A stretch of 64,000 bases of DNA from Favolaschia claudopus (taxonomy: Eukaryota; Basidiomycota; Agaricomycetes; Agaricales; Mycenaceae): positions 186,001 through 250,000 of the forward strand of contig JAWWNJ010000045.1 of NCBI GenBank assembly GCA_037176885.1. Direction: 5' to 3'. The notes beneath the pieces were generated by a model. The model saw only the letters and a program-made list of their open reading frames with translations. It was not told the DNA's origin and ran no database searches. Shown here one piece after another: positions 35,943 to 47,400 of the stretch (within the stretch, counting starts at the first letter, position 1; every line of letters starts with the position of its first letter). The position numbers and the translations under genes were made by a program.

Positions 35943-38287
35943 GAGTATGAGCATGCAAAGCCGGCCGATGGACTTGATATGGTGGATTTTGCTAGCAGTT
36001 TTGTCCGCTATTGTGTACACCCGAACTGCATGAATCTTTATTTCTGGATGAAATTCTCTTGTATTGACACGCAATGGAAACTTGAGCCCCATCGCAGAAA
36101 AACCGAAGACGAGTAGTTGGAGAATAGAACGGCAAATTTGATTTTTATATCCCGCACCCAGACTTGTGCTGAGTTCGCTGAACGGAGATTAATATTCTTC
36201 ATATTCAACAGAACCAAGCCTCGCGAGCGCAGGAGTCCGTGTCGATTCTGAGGCTGGAGTGTCGTTGTGGGCGTGAGAAAGAGAGCTTGGCCGTTCCCAC
36301 TTTCCTACCATAGGGTCTGGGTTTTCTGTTGAATGGCTAATTCGGCGGCTTCTCATCCTCGCTGGCTTGTCTACAACTTGAACCATGACTGCTAACGGGA
36401 GGCGAAAACGAAATCCCGCAAAGTGACGATTTTACGGCGCCGACTCTACATACCTGTCGATTTCGGATTGACGGCGACCTTCCTGGAGATCTCACTCACT
36501 TCACTATTGGCATTTTCTTCCTCGTACTACGCTAGATGTGGGCGGTAGACCTTAGGCCTTATGGCTCGATTTTGGCCAGGAAAGAAGAGAGACCAGAGTC
36601 CGAAGATTCTGTGGACGCAAGCTTACGGGGTGGGGAGCCTTAGTCGAGAACTCCAAAATGTTACAGAAGGCGATGTTGCTAGCTGGGATAGGAATCGAAT
36701 TCCGGACGCGGAGACGCCACAAACTTGCGGGCTTGGTCTTACGACTGGAACAGACAGAGGAGCGTACAATGCAGCTTGACGTTGAAGTAAACGAGGCTAT
36801 CGGGTGCGTCTATCTCAAAGCGATTGCAGTCTTTTCGTCTGTGCTGACATGAAATCAAGTGACTATACCAAGTACAATCCGCCTCAGACTCGGAGGAGAT
36901 TTGGTCTCTTGTCTCGACACGAACACCAGTATGCTATATCGCCCACTGTAAATAGCAGCTCAATGCAAAGTAGACCTATTGCGTTCATCGCAGTGTCCGA
37001 TATACTATATTCTTTCGGACGACACACTAAGTCTTCGTTAACCAATCCACCGCCCTCCTCAAGCCTTTGCATTCCCTCCATCGCTCTCTTCATCTTCGGT
37101 CCCTCGCTCGATCTGGACATTACACCCGGGCCGTCATCAGGACAATTCGCCGCTCATCGGCGTTCCCGCGTCGCGTACTGACGCATACCGCCTGGCAAGC
37201 TCGTCCACCTCGATAACGGTGGTATTCGTACACGAACCGCTTCCTCCTCTTCGCAGTATCACGCTCCCCTCGCATTCTCGGGAGAACGGAGCGGGCTTAC
37301 TTTTCTTTCATGATCCCGCGCAAGCTCGCGGCCCAGGTGAAGCTTGCGGATTCAAGGCCGCTGAAGCTGGATGTGTCGATTGTGGGCGTCATGGGGAACT
37401 TTGCCCTACCTTCGAATGAGGCTAGCACCCTTGTTGACGGCATGCCGACGCCGACTTGGGGTTGGTGGTCCCGTCCCTGTTCCGGCAGAATCTTCGTCGA
37501 CCAGAAATTTGCCAGGCATCATCGGCGCTACACCTTACGCTCAAGACGCTTTCGCAAAGATTCAGCCAAGAATGACACCGTAGCAAGACGTCCGAGCTGT
37601 CCTCGCCACCGGCGAGCTGGCAGACATATGTATTCGTTCGAATGCGCTCGGCAACACACACCTCCAGAGCGAGTATCAATTTCTCCTTGGAGGTTTTCCT
37701 GGGGTAGATGATACGAGGATAAAGGTGCGGAATCATCGGGGCGCATGTCGGTGAACATGGAGGACATCTAGTGAACGGTGAGATGTTACTTAAGTGGATT
37801 GCCGGACTTCGAGAAGGCTGCGCTCGCATTGCTGGTGAGGGGTAGGGTGATGAACTCGAGTACTGTATGCATGTACTAGATCTCATTTTAGAAACTCTGG
37901 CTTTGGTCTCACTGTAAATTCCGTGCAGGTTGGCGTTGGGAAAATTTCCTATTTGAGACGAAATGGCACGCTGTCACTGCCACCATCGTGCCTTCCTCCT
38001 GACCACGAGCATCTTCGTTGAGAGGTTGCTGGCGAATTCTACGATCTTCCAGCCCATGAATCGTTCTTTGCCTCTTCAGCGATTGGTCGATTTTGAGCGC
38101 CCGCGAGCCAACCGATTCTGAATCAATATCGCACCGATATTACAACAGCATGAACAACCTCAAACTGCAACGCAAAGTGCACGCCGTTCACGACCGAGTC
38201 GAAGACTGTCGACCGTCCCGAAGAGTACTGCAATCAAGATAATACACTGAACGCTTCGAAATCGCAAGTCGAATTTGAAGACCTGCA
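35943..38287 (+). repeat. Segmental duplication, unit 2 (end and 3' flank of gene D)
   Basis: Counterpart of 27848-30240, offset by about 8.1 kb, ending just before the promoter of the second CHK2-like kinase. It shares long blocks such as AGCGATTGGTCGATTTTGAG and GTCGAATTTGAAGACCTGC. Confidence 0.75.
37195..37711 (+). pseudogene. Unidentified coding-like fragment in duplicated flank, copy 2
   Basis: An open frame from 37310 reads MIPRKLAAQVKLADSRPLK, then LDVSIVGVMGNFALPSNEAS. An in-frame stretch before it reads NGGIRTRTASSSSQYHAPLA. The composition looks like real protein, but I cannot name the family. The unit 1 copy is frameshifted. It may be a decayed gene carried along with the 4HB-TPR duplication. 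Confidence 0.3.
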
Positions 38288-38887
38288 GCAAAGCCATCAA
38301 TTACAAGTAACGCCGTCTTCCTCGAGTGCTGAATGTCAAGTCAGCGATAACGATTCTCTGCATTATTTCCTTACTCGTCAGTCGGGTTGTGCTCGCCTTT
38401 ATCAGCAGTATATCCTCGTTTCTTGCTTTCTCTCTTATTCTTCATTGACAACCGTCTCAATCAAGAACACTGTCTTCGTATTCAGGAGCGTGAAGAATTT
38501 CAAGATTGTCAACCGGCCTCAAAGACCTATGTGCATCCAGGCTTCGATTTCCCGAAGCTGATTTAAGCTACTCGCCCACCATGATTACATAATGGCTTGC
38601 TGGCGACAGCTTCGATGCAGAGTCTCGGATCCTGTCCAAAATCGATTCCGACTACGGATCGTGCTCAGCGCTCAGCAATTGCCCAAGATGCTGGCCGCAA
38701 ACGGATCGTTAATTAGCGTGAGGATAATCCGACGCCATCACGTGTGCGCGAACTTCCAAACGGAGTTAATCACAAACCAACAGCCTCCATTTGACTCCGT
38801 GGCTCAGAACAAGGACCTCAGTTGCTTCCGTTTGTGCCACCGGTGCAGCTTGCCTCTGCAGCGTCTTTGCGTTGCCTCTCATGCACC
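38288..38887. other. Upstream region of the second CHK2-like kinase
   Basis: 600 bases with no separate gene. Open frames run into the kinase's first exon (for example from 38822), but the ATG at 38888 is preferred because it is followed at once by the SQ/TQ cluster, as in the first kinase. Confidence 0.4.
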
Positions 38888-41486
38888 ATGGACACCTCGA
38901 TCGACCACAGCCAGAATACTCAGACGACCCAACCTGTCAGCCAAAGTCAGCCCCGACCCGAAGAAGAGTCCAATGCCGAGTATTGGGGCGTCCTCCTTCC
39001 TTGCTCTGCGGGGCTGGAACGCGTTCGCTTTCCAAAGTCCAAGCCTACAGTCACTATCGGTCGTGACGCCGAGCATACCATGGTTTTACCGTGGACAGCT
39101 ATCAGTAGGTTTCTTCGTGTGGTGATCGGTTTGCCTCTCATCGTCATCTCCAGGTGTGCATCACGCAAAAATTGAGTGGAATGAGCAGGAGGACGGTCAA
39201 ACTTGCTTCACCATTACCGATAGCTCCTTCAATGGCACATTTGTGAGCGTAACCAGTTAGCCACGAATACCATCTTCATTCCTCTGCAGATAAATAAGGA
39301 GCTCATCGGCAAAGGCAAATCGCGGATTCTATCCGATGGGAGCGACATATGCTTTGGGCCAATACGAACGTCTAGTAACTCACGAAAGCCTGAATATCGT
39401 GAGTTCTATCATCCGTCCCAAAATTCGTTGCTAACGACATCTGCAGGCTACACCTTTCGCGATCTCGTGTCTGAAAAACGTCAAGTGTTTCGGAAGTACG
39501 ACCTGTCAAACGAACTCGGAAATGGGACCTACTCTCGAGTCTTCAAGGCCTTGCAGATCGGCACCAGCAGATGGGTTGCTGTGAAGTACATCACCCAGGT
39601 AGGCACCAATTTCTCTCCGGGGTCCTTCTGCCAATTCTGACGAAAACTAAAAGACGATGCGATTCAACTTGACTCCAGCAGCGGAGGCAGATGCCATTCG
39701 CGAAATTTCCATCATGAAGACGCTCCACCACCCCAACGTATGCTCGTTCCTGGAATATTTCGAGAATCCAAACAGAAGCCTCGGTGTGCTCACGCTCGTC
39801 CTTGACTTCTAACGTGTCCAGCTTAACGCTTAACATAGATATTGTGCTGGAGTATGTGGACGGTGGCGATCTTGCAAAGTATATGGCGCAGACCGGCGGG
39901 GCGGGTATCGGTGCGCTTTCTCCCCCTTTCCCTATTGTGCCAAGGCATTGATCGTCATCTAGGTGAATGGATGTCTTGCCACTTGACCTACCAGGTCTGC
40001 CAGGCCGTTTCATACATACACTCCTGCCATATCACCCACCGGGATCTCAAACCTGAGGTATACACCTCTGAATGTTTTCAGTCGGTGACTGAAATCTGTT
40101 CAGAATATTCTGCTCACTCGGGACACTCCCCCAATCGTCAAGATCGCAGACTTCGGTTTGGCCAAGCTATTGTGGGTCCTTTTATCGTTGAACACTTGCC
40201 TTTTGCTTTGCTAATCCGGTGCTCACAGGCACGAACAGACTGCGCTCCGGGTACGCGCCTGTTATGCGCTACGAACGAGATGTGCGCTGATTTCTAGCTC
40301 CAGACCATTGTCGGTACTCGCTCGTATATGGCTCCTGAAGTCCTCAATCGCATGAGCACCGATAAACCTTACTCCAATCGGGTCGATAGTTGGAGCATTG
40401 GGGCCATTGTGTTTGCCATGTGCGCCTTTCCTCCTTCTAGCTTTCTGCATCGCTCATTATAGGTTCCAGGTTTACTATGCAAACCCCATTTCCTCGTCTA
40501 CCGACTCAAAATCTCAAGCAGGCCGTCGCAGATGAACTCGTGGAGTGGATACATTTGGACCTCCGAACAGAAATTTCTGAAAATGGTAAATTGTTTTTAT
40601 CCTTGTGTAGCCCAATTAATTCGTCCTTCTAGGCAAGGATTTCGTACACCAGCTATTGATATTTAACCAAGATCATCGCATGGCGATTTCCGCTGCCCAT
40701 CTGCATCCTTGGCTCGTAGGGCACAGGCCCACATACGAGATGCAGAACCCGGACGACTACGAAGCGGGCGAAACATCCACGCGAGCCCCTTCTCCGAATA
40801 GCGCAAGCGGCTCTTCCAGCACTCATCGCTCTATACCCCGGGCACCAACGGCAGATCCATACGGCGACGACTATGGTATACTGCAAACTGGCCCGGACCC
40901 ACACACGCCCCCGCTCCAGCCCCTGGCTGAACACATTCCTCTCTCAAGGGTAGCATCGCGGCCACCGGGCTTGCGCCAAGTCCCGACGGAAAGCACACCA
41001 CCGGATTCTCCTCAACGCCTACTTCGAGGCAGAGCCGGCGCCACTCTCAATGTGCCCTCAAACCAATTCATGCGTAATAGCACTGACGAGAGGATCTACG
41101 GACCCGCCACAACAAGGACGCCTGTTCGCCAGCCGACTCTGATTGTGGACGAGGACGCACCCCAAGGCGGTGGACATGGCCAGAAGCGCACACGGCAGGA
41201 AATGATAGACGGAAGCAGCCCGCTGACGAGCCTGGCGAGCTTGAGCTCCCTACCACCGCCGAAGAAGAAGACGAATAAGGGCGGGGGGAGGACTACGAAG
41301 AGAGCGACGAATGGCGCTGGCGCGAAAGGCAAAGCCAAAGCTGATGCCCCAGCAACTCCACGTCCCCGGAAGGGCAGGACGACGAAGAAGCAGCACGAAG
41401 AGTCGGAAGAGGAACAGGCGCCGGCGCCGGCGCCAGTGCCAGCGTTGCGAAGGTCCACTCGCCCGGCGCGACAGGCCAAGCGATGA
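38888..41486 (+). CDS. Second CHK2/Cds1/Rad53-type checkpoint kinase (FHA + kinase)
   Basis: Paralogue of the gene at 355-3081. Twelve exons: 38888-39104, 39154-39242, 39290-39398, 39447-39598, 39654-39783, 39839-39910, 39963-40057, 40104-40171, 40229-40250, 40304-40419, 40470-40585, 40633-41486; the frame closes to 679 residues. Exon 9 is a 22-base microexon. The N-terminus has an SQ/TQ cluster (SQ, TQ, TQ, SQ, SQ within residues 8-21), the expected target of ATM/ATR-type kinases. The FHA domain has GR at 58-59, SxxH at 73-76 and FNGT at 98-101. The kinase domain (about 156-423) has GNGTYS at 163-168, Lys185, HRDLKPEN at 282-289, DFG at 304-306 and APE at 328-330, all intact. The C-terminal tail is low complexity and ends in RRSTRPARQAKR, like the [11 protein letters not shown] end of the first copy. 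Several introns sit at identical positions in both genes, so they arose by gene duplication, not retroposition. Confidence 0.92.
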
Positions 41487-44400
41487 AATACGCGGCATTG
41501 TATTGAATTTATCGGCGCATCTCTTTCTTGGGCCACGAATTCGGCTGGAAAGGGCCCAACACTGTATAGTATCATCTCCATCTCATTTATCTCTCTTCGC
41601 TGTCATCTCTTCCATCTGCTCTATCTTTCTTGCTTGCATTTGACCTAATCGTACCATCAGAATCACTACGTAGACAACTACACACCACTAGCAAATCCAC
41701 CTGTAGCATATAAACGACAATATATTGCCGTTACGTCTTCCAAGCTTTCAGCACTCGGTCGGGCTAGCTATTCCTGCACTCCAAGGTTTACTTACATGCG
41801 GAATCGGAATCCGACGCCAACTCCTATAACCTTTTCAGGTAACTCACTGCACGCCCCAATTCGCTGATCGAGTATGTCAGCATCTAATCTGGAGGCCGGG
41901 ACGACAGCACAGTCTGAGTCGGCCAAAGCGCCGATTCGACCCTGCATCAAGCAGATCTCTCCGTCAATTTTGACTGGCCAGTGACTGGCTACGCATGCGC
42001 CAAGCCCACTTTTGCTTCCGCGGAAGCAAATAATACATCGCATCAGAAGCCAACGATTTTCAGAAGTTACCGGACAGGACCCAAATAGCCTTACAAGATC
42101 GATAGTATGTTTTAGACTCGCCGCGGCAAGCCGGAGCTTGCGATTGTGCGTCCAACATTTATCTTTGCAGACTCGTGGCTCGCTGGGCTACTACTATACT
42201 TATCTTGACCTTGAAGGTCGGACGAGTCATGCTGAGTTGGGAAGCTTGAAACATTGAACAAGGCCGAATGCTTACCGGGATCTATACACCAGGATGAGGT
42301 TTATTGCGGAGATGCATGTGCCTTTTCCTTCTCAGTTGTGGTAAGATCGCTCGGATTCCTTATCTTCACCTCCCTCGACTGATTATTCAAGGTCCGCGAC
42401 GCCTTCGAAATGTGGATGCCATTGATCGCTTCTTCCGTTGAGACTCGCTAAAAGAATAAGACCCAATGGTAGTATCTACGGCAGCCTCATTTTTTTGCAA
42501 GATGTGTGTCTAGGAGAACAAGCTTCTCTCCTCTTCTCTCCACCTTGCAAAATTCCCTGTATCTAGCCTCATTCTTCAAGGTCTATGAATGATCTACCTC
42601 GGATATCCCTGAATTCTTCAGTAGTCGACTACCCGGACTTCCGTTCTTCTTTCAATTTAGGTGACCCAGGATCCCGACAGCAGATCAGGGTTCTCGACGA
42701 TCGCGAGCTATTCGTTTGATAGCTAGACCCCTTGCTAGACCCTGTATTTTCATTTGTTTTTCATGCTTCGACGATAAATTTTATGGCCTTGATTCACTAT
42801 TGGCAGTTTCAGAGAATCCCCCTTTCATCTCGGGGGTCGGGCCTTCGTGCGCGTCGCGCGCTGCTTCAGGACTCGGTTAACCGGGGTCAGGCTCCGACCA
42901 CGCTTGTTTTTGTGTCGCGCCTGTCCGGTTTTTTTCTGATGCACGATCGACCTGCATAAAAAAAGTAATCGATCGTATCGATTGGTATGAGGAATGATGG
43001 ACCAGAAGATAGTTCGGTTTCTCATGCGCATGGCAATGTTATTGGCTAGATATCGGTAAATCCAACATCAGCAGTGCGGGTGTGCACATGTGCGTCCATA
43101 TTTTGGAGCTCTTGTATAACAGCAGTTGCTCACCTGAACTCAATGTCCATTAGCCGCCTGACCGAGTATGCTGGAGTGGAGACTCAGAGTGGTGCGGTTG
43201 ACCCGGATGCTCGCCTGAACATCGGCTGCGCGATGAAAGTGGAGTGAGAAGTGAGTGACCATTGCGTTGACCCAGGAAGAAATTAGACGATTGATAGCAG
43301 GTAGAGGGAATGAAACTCTGTTTCGCATTCCCAGTAGGCAGACGAATGTGGGGGTTCCCGTTGATATCGCATTCGACCGCTGGTATTGATTTCTAGATTC
43401 GTTGTTATCGGCCAACCTGCGAGGGCGGGTGTATTTGCGTAACAATGGTATTTCGCAAATTAGATCGTGGCAGCAGGTCCATCATATGGAGGGTATGTCG
43501 GGGACAAGAAGAGCGACAGAGACCTGATTGTCAACCGCAGCCAGGGGGGTCGGGTGAGCTCCCGTATTTGTGGTAATCAGTATAGCAAAAGAAGGTGCAG
43601 AGGAAGGTGGGGAGGAAGAAAATAGGATGGTTTTTCGGTGCCCTTACTGCAAGACGATCAAATCATTGACAATCACTGAATCCATGGCGAGTAAGCGTGT
43701 AGCAAAAACAGGGGCGGTTTAGGCCTCCCAGGATAATCTTCATTCGAAAAACAGAATCGGATACCAAGCGTAACGATCGGCGTGAAGGCGTTTTATTCAA
43801 CGGAGCATAGCTTGGTTCATCAGTTGGAGGCAAATTAGCCAGCTTTGTTGATCACCAGGAGAGTACTATATCAGGACCAGAATGATACATCCCCTGAAGT
43901 CCACTAGCATTGGTTCGGGGCGAAGAAAAAATTAGAATAAAGTTGTCATTTGATCAAATTTACTATTTGTCTTCAAACCTCTCGGGAAGTAGCCTTGAGC
44001 AGATGGTAACAGACCAGATCTTGAGAAATATCGGGCTTTCATCATTCCTCGTGGAGTCGCTTTGACCTTCGACTTGACCCTGTGGCGACCTGTAGCGAGT
44101 TGAGGGCAAGTTGAGGGAGACTTTATGAACCGGTGATTGCCGCTACCGGGGATCTTCTTACCCGGTCCGTAGAAACAGTTTGAAACGTGACGTCACGGTT
44201 CGATCTCTGGTCTGTCCCAAACGTTAACTCTACTACTCTCTCGAAAGGGCAGCATCTACTACCATTGGAAGGGTAATCAGGTCTCCGCACAGAGTAAATT
44301 GATCTCATCCAATAATTTTCCTGATTTAATCTCTCTTGTCAACTTGAATGCTTGGCAATATTTACTTTCTTCGTCTTCGACACTTGTGCTCAACTTGTTG

Positions 44401-47400
44401 GAAGCTGCATCATCTTCCAGATCTCTCTGGTTCGTTGGTATATCTCGTCGAACGCTCCGCTGTCGCTCTGTACTCGGTTTCTATGCTCCCCTTCAATTTC
44501 AAGTTCTGCTGCCAATGGCTGCGACTCTACATACCACCTCCGAGGCTTGATTAGTTCTCAAGGCTTCACCCGACGCGAATACAGCCTGATTTATCAGCTT
44601 TTCTCAGTTTTGAAACCGTCTACGTCTCCAAAGTCCAATTTATTTCGGATTCTGTGCTCGGTGCAATCCCGCTCACATCAAATTTCTCCCACGCAGAGTC
44701 CAAATCCTAGAACTCGCGATCTCACGGAATCCCCCGCCGGCGAAAGGACGATGCTGGCGCCTACAACTGTACAGCAACGATCTGCACTTTCTACGTACAT
44801 CTCTGGTTCTGTCTCGTCTCCTGAGCTCTCCTGAGCTTACTAGCATGCGCGTCATCTTGTTCAAAGATTGAGTTGCTCAGACATCTCCAAACTTTTGGAA
44901 CTGGGAGATCTTTGATTCCACTGGGCTGGGTTGCCCAACTTCGGTTTCCAAGCTACTGGTCCATCGCAAAATATGGAGCAGCTCTCATCAGCAACTCCAC
45001 GGAGTCGGTTTATGTTTTCTGTCCGCGTACTTCTCTTTCATAAGACAAACCTTGTTCCACGGGACTGCGAGGATCCATCCAAATCTGCTTCTAGCTGCTC
45101 ATGTGCTGATTGGAATGCGGACCGTACCTTGTAGGTCCATATGTAGGCTTCTCTCCGAAACCATTCCGCTCCCAAATCGGACCGGGTGCATTCGAGTCAT
45201 GATCTCTGCGGAGCTGTATACCACTCAACACGAACGATAACTACTGTATATGCTGCATACCTCGCCCACTTTGAAAGACGGTCTGGTCGGCAATGTGAAG
45301 TCAATGCTTGTCGCACCACACATGAATTACACGCCCGGGATGGTATAGTTAATTCTCCATCATACTACTTATCACTATCTCACGTCACCTAGCTCAATCT
45401 CGAACCACGATGTATCGGATTTCGGGTTGTTTCATCCATCTATTTACTTTCTCCTTTGTTTTTCGTGAGTCCATCCGTGCCGTTTCTCGCTCGTTTCACA
45501 ATTTCGTAGCGGCACACGACCTCATCGTTTGGCGTAAAAGCATCTCGTAACGCGTTAAAATGTCAATGAACAGCCCGAACGTTCACGGAAGAAGAAGGTA
45601 ACGGTCTTTCGTGAGTCTGACAGATTTTCCAGAGAGCGGAGCCAAGCCCATTAGCGCCGGCGCTGATACACAGAGCGGGATGCGGCAGTCTTAGAAATCG
45701 TCGGTCTGTCTTAAAGCGAAAGCAATGATCGGATTGCCCGGCGACGGCAAGGAATGATATTATCTGTTACATATGCCGCTCGGGGCCGACGCGGCGAGTG
45801 CAACGTCTTGTACTGTTCTCGGTCGTCGCACAGGATTCACAAGATCAATCAGCATCTTTCTCGTTCACATTGTCTGTTTTCACATACTAACCATTCTCAG
45901 TCTTTTGGAGGACTGCTATAGCTTCATTTTGCGGCTCAGTGAGCCCGCATGGGAGTTCATTCATAATATCTACAGGGAAGTGCTTTGGGAAATGCTTCTT
46001 GAATGTTGATCGTTAAGATTTATCCCCACAATAGACAAGGACGCCAACGTTGCTCGTAGGACACCTTTGCACCGTCGAGGGCAATCTTGTAGGAAACTTG
46101 AACTTTTTTTTATCACCTCTCACCGGGACACTCTGAGCGCCGACTTTTTTTAAATCTTAAAGTCATCTATGCTTTCAATGGTTTCATATTCTTTCCAGGC
46201 ATAAATCAGTTTTCGGACTGCAAAATAAAAAGGCTTTGCAAGTCGCGCAATGGTTCTTTAACTCGACGGCGTTTCTTGCCGGACAGTACAGGTACGTGCA
46301 GCGGTTGCCAAGGGTGGCTGCTTAGTCGATGCTTTCGTCGCTTCCATGGGCTGCACCGGTAGTAGCTTCACAGGTTCAACTCCTGACATTCCTTCTCTTT
46401 CGATCGCGGGTTTCCAGCCATATCTGGATGCACTTGCCAGGTCAAATCCGAGCTATTTTCACAACATATTCTACCAATCAATCTTTATCGAAGCCCTCGA
46501 GTTGTTAATGTACGTATGTTGGCGGTCCATCTCCCGTTCTTCACCAACCGAGTTTTACGGAGTAAAAAATAGGCATTCACTAATATCGACTAGTCTAAAA
46601 CAAATGAACGGGACAAGAATTGCTCCGAACTCTCTACCTTGGTATGGCATTTCCTATCAGATCACTCTCTCAGTTGCAACATATATCTTGTCCGCCCGAG
46701 AGCACATCTCAATTGCACGGTGATTGCCTGCTTCTTAGTTCAAATTCAACCTCTCGAACGAGATGAGATGTTCAGCAGCAATTATCGTGTACATCATCTT
46801 GTTATCTACTTGGTATATAGGTATTTCCATTACCTACACAAGGCCTGATCGTGAGGAAAAAACACTGCCATTCTACGTTGTAAACTTGCAAACTTGATTT
46901 AAGTAAGTAATTCGGAATGCCTGAGAGTCAGAGTTGGCACGTATACTCTTACCTAATTCAATTATGATTTTTTGCGTACATACAGCAAATCACGCTACAG
47001 CTAGATAATATTAACGCAAGAACTCGAAGAAGAATCTGTGTGCCTCACAAGAAAGTGAATTTGAACTACTGTGGCCGGATCAGCATATGTTGATGTCCGC
47101 TGCAGCATGTCGTCACCAACTTAACTCAACTTTGCTGAGTGCTCTCGAAACGCTCCTGGACTGACGAATTTGCTGCAACACTGGCGTCCAAGGCTGCAAT
47201 GTTCTTATCTCTCAAATCTGCTGCCTTTGCGGGGTTCTTCAATGCTATTTCCACACCCAGTAACTGAGTTCACTCGTTACTGTTTCCTGTCCAGGGTACG
47301 ACTTGTGCCTTTGAGGTGCTCCATCTCTTTTGAACTTGTCAGACATGTAGCATGTTCTTGGCCGATTTACCACCAGAGCCTGACGTATCCAAATCTTCTC

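Larger units (their letters stand above)
31413..36033 (+). pseudogene. 4HB-TPR-membrane anchor family member D, interrupted by a MITE
   Basis: Exons: 31413-31514, 31561-31700, 31764-31929, 31988-32185, 32235-33528, [insertion], 34157-35805, 35860-36033. Without the 620-bp element and one copy of its target duplication the frame is continuous for 1,240 residues. The N-terminal helical domain (TTTIVTLATFIKDLIELGE, VGENRRQIREL, LTRGKEDAF) is complete. The helical middle, TPR-like repeats (GRHLEALSIIQRA, GHPQKALENAEKA), acidic region (GPEWLFEKAV) and SRPMDLIWW tail are also complete. Intron 3 uses a GC donor (GCGAGT at 31930). The final intron (35806-35859) contains a stop, so it must be spliced. 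Read through the element, the protein stops at 33587. No other lesion is seen, so the insertion is recent. It could be tolerated if removed as an intron (see findings). Confidence 0.78.
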
